Shown: positions 7,886 through 17,154, counted from the stretch's first letter. The stretch is DNA of 64,000 nucleotides from Pseudodesulfovibrio sp. S3 (GCF_004025585.1 NZ_QTZO01000004.1:62001-126000); one strand, 5' to 3'. Made by a program: numbers and translations. Notes: generated from the sequence alone by a model not told the origin.

Positions 7886-9674
7886 TGTGTTCTACCACCC
7901 CTCCATGGCCTTCCTTGCATTGGCCCTGTTGGTGCCGTTTGTTCCCACGAGTTTGTGGAAGAACAAGGCATTTCGTGGAGCCCTGGCACTGATTGCACCG
8001 CTTATCGCGCTCTATTCCATCTTTACGGTGGAGCCGGGCATGTACGGTTCGATAGAATACCTTGATCAATCCCTGCTGCTGGGGCGTGTGGACAAGCTGT
8101 CCATCGTCTTCGGCCAGGTCTTTGCGGTCATCGCCTTCATCGGTTGCATCTACGGTATGCATGTTGAAGATCGTGGTCACTACGTCTGTGGTTCGCTGTA
8201 TGTGGCGGGCGGCTTCGGCTGCGTGTTCGCGGGGGACCTGCTGACGGTCTTCCTGTTCTGGGAATTGATGTCCATCGGTTCCACGTTCCTCATCTGGCAG
8301 GCCCGGACTCCCGAGTCCGTGGGCGCCGGTTTCAGGTACTTCGTATACCATACGGTGGGCGGACTCTTCCTGCTGGGCGGCTTGCTGCTCAAGTACAAGG
8401 CCACCGGTAGCTTCGCCTTTGACGGTGTGAACCCGGCCGAGGCTCATCTCTACGACTGGCTGATCCTGATCGGCTTTTGCGTCAACGCCGCCGTGGTGCC
8501 CCTGCATGCATGGCTGCCCGATGCATATCCCCGGGCATCCATTGCCGGTGCGGTCTACATGTGTGCCTTCACCACCAAAACCGCTGTCTACGTTCTGGCT
8601 CGCGGCTTCGCCGGATGGGAAGTCCTGGCTATCGCCGGAACCTGCATGGCGATTTTCGGTGTGCTGTACGCGTGCATTGAAAACAACGCCAGACGCATCC
8701 TGTCCTACCATATCGTTTCGCAGGTGGGGTACATGGTTGCGGGTATCGGCATCGGAACGGCCATGACGCTCAACGGCGCAGTGGCCCATGCCTATGCCCA
8801 TATCCTCTATAAGGGGCTGCTCTTCATGGGCACCGGCGCAGTTCTCTACGCAGTGGGTACCGCCAAGCTGGATAAGCTGGGCGGCCTGGCCTACAGGCTG
8901 CCTTGGGTAATGGTGCTGTACATGGTCGCAGCCCTGTCCATTTCGGGTATGCCTCTGTTCAACGGTTTCATCTCGAAAACCATGACCATCGCGGGCGCGG
9001 CTGAGGCCCATCGCACTTGGCTGGCACTCGGCATGGAAGTCGCTGCCGTGGGTACGTTCATCTCGGTTGGTATCAAGCTCCCGTACTTCGCGTTCTGGGG
9101 CGGCAAGAAAGACTATACAGGTGAGATAAGATCGTTACCCTTTAATATGTATGTGGGCATGGCCCTCTGTGCCTTGCTCTGCATCGCCCAGGGCGTCTAC
9201 CCCGAAATGCTGTATCACTACCTGCCCATGGCGGTTGAGGAACACGCATTCGTGCCCTGGACCCTCGACAAGGTCATCAACTCCGGCCTGCTGCTCGGTT
9301 TCTCCGGCCTGGCCTTCTATCTGACCCGCGAGATCATCACGCCGCACGCAAAGCTCAATCTGGACTTCGACATCTTCTATCGGCTCATCGGCAAGGTTCT
9401 CATGCGTGCCGTGTGCTGGCCGATCTCGAAGGTCGATGACGTCTGGACCGAGGTGTACAACACCGTGGGCCTGCGTTCGCTTATCGGCATGGGGAATGGC
9501 ACTTCTTGGTTCGACAAGAAGGGCATCGACACAGTGGTGGACGGCAGCGCTTACACCGTCAGGAATATCGGCAGGGTCGGGGCCAAGGTCCAGACCGCAA
9601 ATCTGCAGGATTACCTGGCTCTGGCAGCCGTTCTCGGCTTGGGCATTTTCGCCCTTGTATGGTACTTCGGCTAA
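7875..9674 (+). CDS. NuoL-like antiporter-type subunit, second of four
   Basis: The 599-residue polytopic protein of the proton-conducting transporter family has a NuoL-like tail: after the core it continues with a segment ending in a last helix (about residues 575-597), as NuoL does. Glu130 in LFWELMS (helix 5) and Lys235 in TTKTAVY are present. The position matching the helix-7 Lys of its paralogues is Asn204 (GFCVNAAVVPLHAWLP). The ATG at 7875 follows a perfect AAGGAGG and overlaps the upstream gene by 11 bp; an in-frame ATG at 7854 has no such site. It is probably the distal pump of the complex. Confidence 0.88.
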   Translation: METSVFYHPSMAFLALALLVPFVPTSLWKNKAFRGALALIAPLIALYSIFTVEPGMYGSIEYLDQSLLLGRVDKLSIVFGQVFAVIAFIGCIYGMHVEDRGHYVCGSLYVAGGFGCVFAGDLLTVFLFWELMSIGSTFLIWQARTPESVGAGFRYFVYHTVGGLFLLGGLLLKYKATGSFAFDGVNPAEAHLYDWLILIGFCVNAAVVPLHAWLPDAYPRASIAGAVYMCAFTTKTAVYVLARGFAGWEVLAIAGTCMAIFGVLYACIENNARRILSYHIVSQVGYMVAGIGIGTAMTLNGAVAHAYAHILYKGLLFMGTGAVLYAVGTAKLDKLGGLAYRLPWVMVLYMVAALSISGMPLFNGFISKTMTIAGAAEAHRTWLALGMEVAAVGTFISVGIKLPYFAFWGGKKDYTGEIRSLPFNMYVGMALCALLCIAQGVYPEMLYHYLPMAVEEHAFVPWTLDKVINSGLLLGFSGLAFYLTREIITPHAKLNLDFDIFYRLIGKVLMRAVCWPISKVDDVWTEVYNTVGLRSLIGMGNGTSWFDKKGIDTVVDGSAYTVRNIGRVGAKVQTANLQDYLALAAVLGLGIFALVWYFG

Positions 9675-9700
9675 GCCGGACAATCTAAGGAGAGCTCATT

Positions 9701-11233
9701 TTGGACTTCGGATATCCGGTACTTACAATATTGATCGCATTCCCGCTCATCGCGGCGTGCGGACTCTTCTTCCTGCGGGCTCCGCAGGTGGTGAGATATT
9801 ACACCATGGCGGTGTCCCTCATCGAGTGTCTGCTTGCAGTGCCGCTCTTGGGCTTCAAATTGAACGCTGAATTCCAGTTCGTCGAACAGATCGACTGGGT
9901 CCACCAATGGGGACTCCAGTATTATCTCGGCATCGACGGGATCAGCATACTCATGGTCCTCCTGACCATCGCGGTTCTGCCGCTGTGTGTCATGTGTTCC
10001 TGGACCTACATAGGCAAACGCGAGAAGGAATTCCACTTCTGCCTGCTGTTCATGACCTCTGCGGTGCTCGGCGTTTTCTGCGCACTGGATCTGGTCCTGT
10101 TCTACGTGTTCTGGGAAGCCATGCTCATCCCCATGTACCTGCTCATCGCAGTATGGGGCGGAGACGATCGCAGGTACGCCTCGCTCAAGTTCTTCCTGTA
10201 CACCTTGGCGGGTTCGACCCTGCTTCTGGCTGCCATCGTGGCCTTCAGGGTCACGGGCGGCACCTTCTCCATTCCGGAATTGATGGATATGAACTTCAGC
10301 TTCCGCTTCCAGTTCTGGGCTTTCCTGGCCATGGCGCTTGCCTTTGCCATCAAGGTCCCCATGTTCCCGTTCCACACATGGCTGCCCGCAGCGCATGTCC
10401 AGGCGCCTTCGGCCGGTTCCGTCATTCTGGCGGCCGTCCTGCTGAAGATGGGAACTTACGGTTTCCTGCGTTTCTGCCTGCCGCTGACTCCGGCTGCCTC
10501 TGAATACTTCGCCCCCATGATGATCGCGATTTCCATCGTGTCCATTCTGTACGGCGGAGCCATTGCCCTGGGACAAACCGACATCAAGAAGCTGGTCGCC
10601 TACTCTTCAGTGGGCCATATGGGCTTCGTCACCCTGGGCATATTCCTGTTCAACCAACGCGGCGTAGAGGGCGCGCTCTTCCAGATGCTCAACCACGGTA
10701 TCGTCACGGGTGCACTCTTTATGATGATCGGCGCGGTCTACGAACGCAGCCACAGCCGCGATATCAAGGACAACATGGGCCTGGGCAAATACCTGCCGGC
10801 CTTCATGTTCTTTTGGGGCATGATGGCCCTGGCGTCCTTCGGATTCCCCGGAACCAACGGGTTCGTGGGCGAGATTCTGGTGTTTGTCGGTGCCTTCCAG
10901 AAATCCACCATCATCGGTATGTTCTGCGTACCCGGTGCGCTTCTGGCCGCTGCCTACATGTTCCGCGTCTCTCTGAAGATGGCCTGGGGTAAGCCTTCAA
11001 AGGCTGCCAAGTGGCGGGACTTGAACGCGCGTGAGTGGATATACCTGTCCATCCCTGCAGTGTTCGTGTTCTGGATCGGCCTGGCGCCAGCGCCGTTCTT
11101 CAATATCATCGACCCCTCCGTCGACAAGCTGCTCAACGACTTCGACAAGCGCAAAGTAGCGTCTGTCGAGTCCGAGCAACCGATGCAAACCGCTGCCCAA
11201 GACGTCCTTGATGTCTTGGCAGGCAAGAAATAG
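9701..11233 (+). CDS. nuoM: NADH-quinone oxidoreductase subunit M
   Basis: The 510-residue membrane pump subunit has about fourteen helices. The key residues Glu139 (FWEAML, helix 5) and Lys218 (AIKVPMFPFHTWLP, helix 7) are both present, with a further Lys in LLKMGTYG. The signature LIAVWGGDDRRYASLKFFLY is typical of NuoM/ND4. It uses a TTG start at 9701 behind AAGGAG. It runs with nuoN 12 bp downstream. Confidence 0.93.
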   Translation: MDFGYPVLTILIAFPLIAACGLFFLRAPQVVRYYTMAVSLIECLLAVPLLGFKLNAEFQFVEQIDWVHQWGLQYYLGIDGISILMVLLTIAVLPLCVMCSWTYIGKREKEFHFCLLFMTSAVLGVFCALDLVLFYVFWEAMLIPMYLLIAVWGGDDRRYASLKFFLYTLAGSTLLLAAIVAFRVTGGTFSIPELMDMNFSFRFQFWAFLAMALAFAIKVPMFPFHTWLPAAHVQAPSAGSVILAAVLLKMGTYGFLRFCLPLTPAASEYFAPMMIAISIVSILYGGAIALGQTDIKKLVAYSSVGHMGFVTLGIFLFNQRGVEGALFQMLNHGIVTGALFMMIGAVYERSHSRDIKDNMGLGKYLPAFMFFWGMMALASFGFPGTNGFVGEILVFVGAFQKSTIIGMFCVPGALLAAAYMFRVSLKMAWGKPSKAAKWRDLNAREWIYLSIPAVFVFWIGLAPAPFFNIIDPSVDKLLNDFDKRKVASVESEQPMQTAAQDVLDVLAGKK

Positions 11234-11245
11234 GGGGCTTAAGTC

Positions 11246-12703
11246 GTGAACTTCGATATCACTGCACTTGTCCCGGAGCTGTTCTTCTTCTGTGTGGTGC
11301 TGGCTCTCATGATCCAGTCCCTTGGCAACAAGGAGTGGAAACCGCCGGTTGAAAGATGGTTGCCGTTCGGCGCATGCGCCGCCTTCTTCGTGACCATCAC
11401 AGGTTTCCATTTGCATGGCAGCATGTTCTGGGATGTCTACAAAGTGGACCTCATGTCCCAGTTCTTCAAGATCGCCATCACTTTCGGCTTCTATGTGACC
11501 GTGCTCAATGCGTCGCGTCAGCCGACCTTGGATGAAGGAAAACGGGCCGACTACTACATGCTGCTCGGCTTCTCCACTCTGGGCCTGATGCTGCTCGCCT
11601 CCTCGGTGGAGTTGATCACCATCTACCTGGCGCTGGAATTGGCTTCCTACTCCATGTATGCCGTCATCCCGCTGCGCGCCAAGAGCAAGGGCGCGGCCGA
11701 GGCAGGCGTCAAATACATCATGTTCGGTGCCGTGGCCACGGCGCTGGCCCTGTACGGCTTGTCCTACATCATGGCCAGCCAACACACCACGTACATCGCT
11801 GAACTCATGAACAAATCCTGGTCGTTCGCAGACCAGCCCATGGCCGTTGTCGGACTGTCCCTGTTCCTGGCAGGCATGTTCTTCAAGCTGGCCTTGTTCC
11901 CGTTCCACTTCTGGTGCCCGGACGTCTATCAGGGTGCCAGCAACGAAACTGCGGCCTTCGTGGCCACCATGCCCAAGATGGGTGCCATCGTGGTCCTGTG
12001 CCGTTTGGCCGTGCTCCTTAAGCCCGGCCTGGAGATCACCACCATCCTGGCGGTGCTCGGTGCACTTTCCATGACCTTCGGCAACCTCTCTGCCCTGGCC
12101 CAGACGGACATCAAGCGACTGCTCGGTTTCTCGTCCGTGGCTCATGCCGGGTATATCATGGTCGGTCTGGTCTCGGGCACGCCCGAAGGTCTGGGCGCAG
12201 CCGCCTTCTATGGCCTGGCCTATCTGGTCATGAACCTGCTGGTGTTCTGGGTTGTCTGCCGCATATCCACCGATGGCCGCAACCTGCAGTTGTCCGATCT
12301 GAACGGCTTGTACAAAAAAGCCCCGGTGCTGGCGTTCTCGCTGGCCGCCGGAGCGTTCGCCCTTGTCGGCCTGCCGCCGACCATGGGCTTCATGGGCAAG
12401 TTCTTCCTGATCACCTCTGCCTGGGATCATGGATACAACTGGTTGGTCATCACCCTGGTGGTGAACTCGGCTATCGCCATCTACTATTACCTGGGCCTGT
12501 TCAGACATGCCTTTACTGAAGAGACTGCGCCCGGCAAGGTTGCGGCTCCCGACAACGGCTGGTTTGCTTCGGCGGGCGCAGGCATGCTTGCGGCGGCGGT
12601 GCTGCTTATCGGCATGGTTCCGGCTCCGCTGTTCAACTTTGCCATCAATGCGGGCAAGACCCTGTACGGCATCACCGTCCACTTGGGTGGCGGCGGTCAC
12701 TAG
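11246..12703 (+). CDS. nuoN: NADH-quinone oxidoreductase subunit N
   Basis: The 485-residue membrane pump subunit (ND2 family) is the last gene of the operon. Glu131 (LALELASYSMY) and Lys214 (FFKLALFPFHFW) match the functional helix-5 and helix-7 residues. The CPDVYQGASNETAAF loop is diagnostic for NuoN. It uses a GTG start at 11246 after a GGGGG Shine-Dalgarno and is followed directly by a strong terminator. Confidence 0.94.
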   Translation: MNFDITALVPELFFFCVVLALMIQSLGNKEWKPPVERWLPFGACAAFFVTITGFHLHGSMFWDVYKVDLMSQFFKIAITFGFYVTVLNASRQPTLDEGKRADYYMLLGFSTLGLMLLASSVELITIYLALELASYSMYAVIPLRAKSKGAAEAGVKYIMFGAVATALALYGLSYIMASQHTTYIAELMNKSWSFADQPMAVVGLSLFLAGMFFKLALFPFHFWCPDVYQGASNETAAFVATMPKMGAIVVLCRLAVLLKPGLEITTILAVLGALSMTFGNLSALAQTDIKRLLGFSSVAHAGYIMVGLVSGTPEGLGAAAFYGLAYLVMNLLVFWVVCRISTDGRNLQLSDLNGLYKKAPVLAFSLAAGAFALVGLPPTMGFMGKFFLITSAWDHGYNWLVITLVVNSAIAIYYYLGLFRHAFTEETAPGKVAAPDNGWFASAGAGMLAAAVLLIGMVPAPLFNFAINAGKTLYGITVHLGGGGH

Positions 12704-12726
12704 GCCACACTTGAACTGATACATTG

Positions 12727-12769
12727 AACCGCCCGGTTCGGCTGACGCCGATCCGGGCGGTTTCTTTTG
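12727..12769 (+). terminator. Intrinsic terminator of the nuo operon
   Basis: A 15-bp stem (AACCGCCCGG... paired with ...CCGGGCGGTT, one internal mismatch) with a 6-base loop is followed by TTTCTTTT. It also lies at the 3' side of the convergent DUF2867 gene. Confidence 0.9.
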
Positions 12770-12816
12770 TACTTAATGCTTATCTCATAATTACTTCCGT
12801 GATTGAAAGGAGATGG

Positions 12817-13332
12817 TCACTCCGGGAGTTGTTTCAGGGCATGTCTGGTCATGCAGTGGATGACCAGGTGGTGAAACGGGCGGATGACGTTGAAGTATAT
12901 GCGTGCTGTCCAACGGAGATATGTGGCCGTGGTGACCACATGGAATCGGTTTGTTCCGTGTTGGGTAGGTTCACAAACCATCCCCAGGCATCCAGCGATC
13001 ATGTCGTCTTTTGCTTCACCTAACCAATACAGATTTTCTTTGCCCGCCAAAACAGTGAAGAACGATCCGGGATCTCCTGGCGTGAAGGATAGGTCTTGGG
13101 GGGACATGGGCAATTGCCTGGGAATTTCATCCTGGCGTGTGCCCAGCATCAGCACGAAGTATTCGCGGACGCGATAGAGAAACCGCATCCAGCCCGGCAT
13201 GTAAGCAAGGCAGTTCGTTACGAATTCCCGCAATGTGGCTGGTGATTCGACTGTTTTTACATGATAGTAGTCAATTTTTCCTATGGCTTTCACTATTTCG
13301 GCAAAAGCGTCATCGGTAGAATCATTGGTCAT
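12817..13332 (-). CDS. DUF2867 family protein
   Basis: This 171-residue soluble protein of unknown function resembles the DUF2867 domain often fused to, or encoded near, short-chain dehydrogenases. The family-like C-terminal stretch TARIYFNVIRPFHHLVI and the central VLAGKENLYWLGEAKDD region are visible. Biochemical role is unknown. It is transcribed divergently from the TetR gene at 13465 with 132 bp between, and starts behind a GGAGG Shine-Dalgarno, so the TetR regulator may control it. No active site is evident. Confidence 0.75.
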   Translation of the reverse strand: MTNDSTDDAFAEIVKAIGKIDYYHVKTVESPATLREFVTNCLAYMPGWMRFLYRVREYFVLMLGTRQDEIPRQLPMSPQDLSFTPGDPGSFFTVLAGKENLYWLGEAKDDMIAGCLGMVCEPTQHGTNRFHVVTTATYLRWTARIYFNVIRPFHHLVIHCMTRHALKQLPE

Positions 13333-13421
13333 TTCAGCCTCCGTACGACGTTGTGTGAGGTGTTTTCGAGTTGGTTATTTGGCCATGCCTCTTGACCGCA
13401 ATCTAAAACTGCTATACAAAA

Positions 13422-13441
13422 AAAGCAAGTTTAATTGCTTT
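13422..13441. promoter_or_regulatory. Candidate TetR operator (20-bp perfect palindrome)
   Basis: Perfect 7-bp arms AAAGCAA (13422-13428) and TTGCTTT (13435-13441) are separated by 6 bp. The site lies 23 bp before the TetR start, in the divergent region shared with the DUF2867 gene. Size and placement fit an autoregulatory TetR operator. Assignment is inference. Confidence 0.5.
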
Positions 13442-13464
13442 AATCAATAGCAAGGCTGGAAAAA

Positions 13465-14202
13465 ATGAAAATTAGCGCAGGAAAAAAGACAGAGAACAGA
13501 CGCGCCATCCTTGAAGCTGCTGTGGATCTGTTGATCGAGTCCGGTTTCAAATCCATGAGTATGCGGGCGGTTGCCCGCAAGGCCGGTGTCGGGGACGCCA
13601 CCATCTACAGCTATTTCCCCACGAAGGACGCCTTGATCTACGGGTATTACGAGGAGTCGCTGGAGGGTGCCGTTCGGAGCATGGCGGAGATCGACGACTT
13701 CGAACGTTTTGATCTTCGAGAAAAGTTGCAGTTGTTATTCGAGACTATTCTGGAAGGGTATCTGGCCGATCGTGAATTTGTGAGCGAGACATTTTCTTCG
13801 GTCTTTTTCCGTCCCGTCCCCGGCGGAAAGGGGGTGCGTGCCATTCGTTCACGGTTCCTGGAAATCGTTCGGGAACAATTTGACATTGCCACGGAGGCTG
13901 GCGAGTTGCCCGACATCATTCTCAAGGATTTGGTGTACCAGTGCATCTGGGATTATTTCATCGCCACCATACTGTATTGGCTTAAGGATGACTCGGAGCA
14001 ATTTTCCAATACCACGTTGTTCATCGATAAGAGTCTGGACCTGGGCTATGTCATGCTGAAATCCGGGGTACTGGACAAGGTCACTGGGTTGGCTTCGTTT
14101 CTTTTCAAGTCGCATGTTTTGAGCCGGATCGAGATGATCATGGACGAGCGGGATACCTTTTCCCGTATCAAAGAGGAGTTCATGAGCCATGACGCCACGT
14201 GA
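13465..14202 (+). CDS. TetR-family transcriptional regulator
   Basis: The 245-residue protein has a typical N-terminal TetR helix-turn-helix domain (about residues 10-60). MSMRAVARKAGVGDATIYSY is the recognition region, followed by a C-terminal all-helical ligand domain of about 180 residues. The Shine-Dalgarno is weak (AGGCTGG region). The gene overlaps the ABC1 kinase gene by 14 bp and so is translationally coupled to it. It probably represses its own operon and perhaps the divergent DUF2867 gene through the palindrome at 13422. The ligand is unknown. Confidence 0.9.
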   Translation: MKISAGKKTENRRAILEAAVDLLIESGFKSMSMRAVARKAGVGDATIYSYFPTKDALIYGYYEESLEGAVRSMAEIDDFERFDLREKLQLLFETILEGYLADREFVSETFSSVFFRPVPGGKGVRAIRSRFLEIVREQFDIATEAGELPDIILKDLVYQCIWDYFIATILYWLKDDSEQFSNTTLFIDKSLDLGYVMLKSGVLDKVTGLASFLFKSHVLSRIEMIMDERDTFSRIKEEFMSHDAT

Positions 14203-15493
14203 TGACACTCCCCAGGGGAGAATGGGCCGAGGGCTGGTCTATGGGGGTATGGCGGCACGTATGGGCGGAACATATCTTAAGTACGCAGCCCAAAAGCCGT
14301 TTTTTTCGATGGATGGGAAGACCCAGGCCAAGCGTACCATGAATGAGAAGAATGCGGAGGTCTTGTTCGGCGGACTGAGTCGGCTCAAGGGCACGGCATT
14401 GAAGATTGCCCAGTTGCTCAGTTTGGAGTTGGACATCTTTCCGCCTGAGATTCGTGCTCAATTGGAGAAGTCCTACACGGACGTTCCGCCCATGAACAGG
14501 GCCATGGCGCGCAAGGTGCTTATCAACGCGTATGGGACACGCCCGGAAAAAATATTCGAATCGTTCGAGTCCACGGCATTTGCCGCTGCCAGCCTCGGAC
14601 AGGTACACCGGGCCGTGGATTTCGAGGGCAATGCGCTTGCCTTGAAAATCCAGTATCCGTCAATCCGGCAGACCATCCATGACGATATTCGCCTGCTCCG
14701 GGGACTGCTTCGTCCTTTTGCGGAGTACAGGACATTGGAACCGACCATAGAGGAGATTGAAACCCGTTTCATGGAAGAGACCGACTATTTGGCTGAAGCC
14801 GCAAATATACGTTTTTTCAGGAATAATCTCATATTGGATGCCATTACTGTACCTCATGTGTTCGAAGACCTGTGTACAGACCGGGTTTTGTGCATGTCGA
14901 TCATGGAAGGACAGACGCTGAACCATTGGCTGGCGTCAAATCCGTCACAGGATGATCGGGACACCGTGGCCCGGCGGCTCAACCGGATTTTCCTGAAAAG
15001 TCTGTATGAGTTGGACTGCATTCATGCCGATCCGAATCCAGGGAATTTCATCATAGGAAACGATCTTACCATCGGGCTGGTGGATTATGGTTGCATAAAG
15101 CGGTTCACCCACGAGTTTGTGCTTATCTATAAAAAGCTCCCGCAGATCATCATCCGGGGAGATAAAGCTGCCTATTTTGATGCGCTGCGAGGCATGCAGA
15201 TCGTTGACAAGGAGCTGAGTCCTGCGGTGGAGGAAGCGATTTTCGAGTGTGCCTACGCCGTTGGGAAGTGGCTCGGACGCCTGTATGAATCCGAGTTCTT
15301 CGATTTTGGCGCAGAGAGCGGCTTCATCAGTGAAGGAAAGGAGACAATGCGGGCCATGCTCAAGCAGCGCAGGCACTTCACCATGAATCCGGATTTGATT
15401 TTCTTGGACAGAACCCGCTACGGTTTGTTGCGTATCTTTGAGCAACTCAAGTGTCGGATATCCCTTCGCAACCCTTATGAAAATGATGATTGA
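14189..15493 (+). CDS. ABC1/UbiB-family atypical kinase
   Basis: This 434-residue member of the ABC1 (ADCK/UbiB) atypical kinase group has the KxGQ-like motif as KIAQ (72-75, Ala for Gly). It also has the A-rich loop AAAS (132-135), a VAIK-type Lys at 153, the catalytic HADPNPGNF (279-287) and the metal-binding VDYG (298-301). Family members support isoprenoid-quinone or lipid biology through ATPase activity. This lineage is expected to use menaquinone, so a direct ubiquinone role is unlikely. It is the second gene of a TetR-led operon, followed by a Cys-rich membrane protein. No C-terminal membrane anchor is obvious. Confidence 0.88.
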   Translation: MTPRDDTPQGRMGRGLVYGGMAARMGGTYLKYAAQKPFFSMDGKTQAKRTMNEKNAEVLFGGLSRLKGTALKIAQLLSLELDIFPPEIRAQLEKSYTDVPPMNRAMARKVLINAYGTRPEKIFESFESTAFAAASLGQVHRAVDFEGNALALKIQYPSIRQTIHDDIRLLRGLLRPFAEYRTLEPTIEEIETRFMEETDYLAEAANIRFFRNNLILDAITVPHVFEDLCTDRVLCMSIMEGQTLNHWLASNPSQDDRDTVARRLNRIFLKSLYELDCIHADPNPGNFIIGNDLTIGLVDYGCIKRFTHEFVLIYKKLPQIIIRGDKAAYFDALRGMQIVDKELSPAVEEAIFECAYAVGKWLGRLYESEFFDFGAESGFISEGKETMRAMLKQRRHFTMNPDLIFLDRTRYGLLRIFEQLKCRISLRNPYENDD

Positions 15494-15519
15494 AGAGTGT
15501 CCTAACATGGAGGTGACGA

Positions 15520-16029
15520 ATGAAAATAACTGACCATGGCGGATGCGGTACCGTCTGCACTTTCAGCTTCACGGATAAACTGCTTGCCAGAACGACCTTC
15601 TCCCTGGGAATGGCGGTCGGCATGTACGGCATCTGGTTGTCCAGTCCGACCTTTGCTTTGGCGTATCTCGTTTACGCCGTAGGGAGTTATTTCCTGCTCA
15701 TGCGATACACGGTCTGCGCGCGTTGTCCGCATCTTTTCCAGGCCAATGACTGCCTGTTCGCTCCTGCGTCGTCGGTAAAGCGCTTTGTTGCGCCAAGGTC
15801 CGGGCCGCTCACTGTCCGGGAACGCCTCATTCTCGTCTGTGCCGTTTTCGGGACCGCGGCCATCCCGGTCTATTGGCTCGTGTTCAGCCCATGGCTGTTG
15901 GTCCTCTATGCTCTTTTGGCCGGAGGCTGTTTCCTGGGGCTTGTCATGCGAATCTGCAGGAAATGCCAGGTTGAGGTCTGCCCCATGAACCGCAATGTGG
16001 ATATCGTCCGTACACCCGGAAGCCCTTGA
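15520..16029 (+). CDS. Cys-rich four-helix membrane protein downstream of the ABC1 kinase
   Basis: The 169-residue protein has four predicted membrane segments in two pairs (about residues 28-46, 47-63 and 104-122, 125-143). Each pair is followed by a paired-Cys segment: CARCPHLFQANDC and CRKCQVEVCPMN. Those cysteines could bind iron-sulfur or zinc, or form disulfides. The family is not recognised. It starts with a near-perfect GGAGGTGA Shine-Dalgarno 26 bp after the kinase stop, so it is very likely a functional partner of that operon. Confidence 0.75.
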   Translation: MKITDHGGCGTVCTFSFTDKLLARTTFSLGMAVGMYGIWLSSPTFALAYLVYAVGSYFLLMRYTVCARCPHLFQANDCLFAPASSVKRFVAPRSGPLTVRERLILVCAVFGTAAIPVYWLVFSPWLLVLYALLAGGCFLGLVMRICRKCQVEVCPMNRNVDIVRTPGSP

Positions 16030-16237
16030 GCCGGGAGAGCGGTTGCTTTCCGGATGCCAGGGAAGGCGGATGCTTTTCCGGGCTGAAATGAACGCCATTA
16101 TGTTGTCCTTGGAGTTCTTGTCCTATACAGGTGAAAGTGAGCGGATGGCGTGATCGTCATAATCGCCCCGAAACCGGTGATTGGTTTTCGTATCCGGTAC
16201 CGGTCGCGATTCCATAGGGAAAAAAGTAGGAGTGATC

Positions 16238-17053
16238 ATGGACAGTCTTATTCTGAAGCACCTCGTGCCCGAATTCGCCCCTGTTGCGATTGTCTGGAGC
16301 GACACCGTTCCCGCTGATGCATTTCAATTCAAAGAGGGCAGATTCGGTTGCGTTCTCTATCTCTTTGCCGAGGCATCCAGGCGAGGGAAGACCGCTGCCG
16401 GCTGCCGTGAAAACATACAATGTCCGGGCGGACGCGCCGCTTTGGGGCTTGGTATCGGCTTTGACGCCTCCGAAGCCATACTCGATCAACATGCTGCTTT
16501 GTTCAGTAAGGGGCTTTGCTCGGCGAGGAACCAGGAGGCCTACGAAAAGATAATGGCGAATTCGCCCCGGAATTGGCAGGAGATGTATGCATTCGGAGAA
16601 CGCAGGCACGCCAGCGGCGATCTGGCCCGGGAGTGGATTCTTCACGGATTGCCACGGTACGATATCCCGAACAAATACGTCCTTTTTAAACCATTGAGTC
16701 GAGCGGAAGCCGGAGAGAATATTCGCGCAGTCATTTTTCCAGTAAATCCCGTCGAGCTTTCCGGCCTGGTCACCCTTGCGGGTTCGGTCATGTCCGGGAC
16801 AGATCCCGTCCAGGTTCCCCAAGGCACGGACTGTACCAGCATAGCCGCTTTCCCCTATGCCCAGGCGGAATCGCCCGAGCCCCGGGCGGTTTTGGGCATG
16901 ATGGGCCTTGATGGCCGGGAGATGATGCGCAAGCGGTTTCGGGATGATGTCTTGACGCTTACCGTGCCCATGCCTCTTTTCGAGCGCATGGAGGCCGAGG
17001 CCGCCGACAGCGTGTTTCAACTCTCATCCTGGGAAAAATTGCGCGGGCAGTGA
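16238..17053 (+). CDS. DUF169 family protein
   Basis: The 271-residue soluble protein matches the DUF169 pattern, including the Cys-containing ARRAAL-like stretch (here CPGGRAALGLG) and the central YVLFKPLSR segment. DUF169 proteins are common in anaerobes and methanogens, and their function is not established. The ATG at 16238 follows AGTAGGAG; a longer frame from 16181 is less likely. It appears monocistronic: 208 bp of non-coding sequence precede it and a terminator follows. Confidence 0.75.
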   Translation: MDSLILKHLVPEFAPVAIVWSDTVPADAFQFKEGRFGCVLYLFAEASRRGKTAAGCRENIQCPGGRAALGLGIGFDASEAILDQHAALFSKGLCSARNQEAYEKIMANSPRNWQEMYAFGERRHASGDLAREWILHGLPRYDIPNKYVLFKPLSRAEAGENIRAVIFPVNPVELSGLVTLAGSVMSGTDPVQVPQGTDCTSIAAFPYAQAESPEPRAVLGMMGLDGREMMRKRFRDDVLTLTVPMPLFERMEAEAADSVFQLSSWEKLRGQ

Positions 17054-17092
17054 CGTTGTTTTTGAGATATCGTAGCCTTTGCGGCCAGTTCG

Positions 17093-17132
17093 ACTCCCTT
17101 CCCTTGCATCATGCGGGGAGGGGAGTTATTTG
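17093..17132 (+). terminator. Intrinsic terminator after the DUF169 gene
   Basis: Stem ACTCCCTTCCC / GGGGAGGGGAGT with an 11-base loop, followed by the T-rich TATTTGTT. The tract is weaker than ideal. Confidence 0.6.
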
Positions 17133-17154
17133 TTGAGAACAAGGAAGTGGTTCT

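Noticed and set aside
10997-12724. 575-codon minus-strand frame opposite nuoM/nuoN
   Set aside because: Antisense to conserved complex I subunits; Gln/His/Gly-rich nonsense translation.
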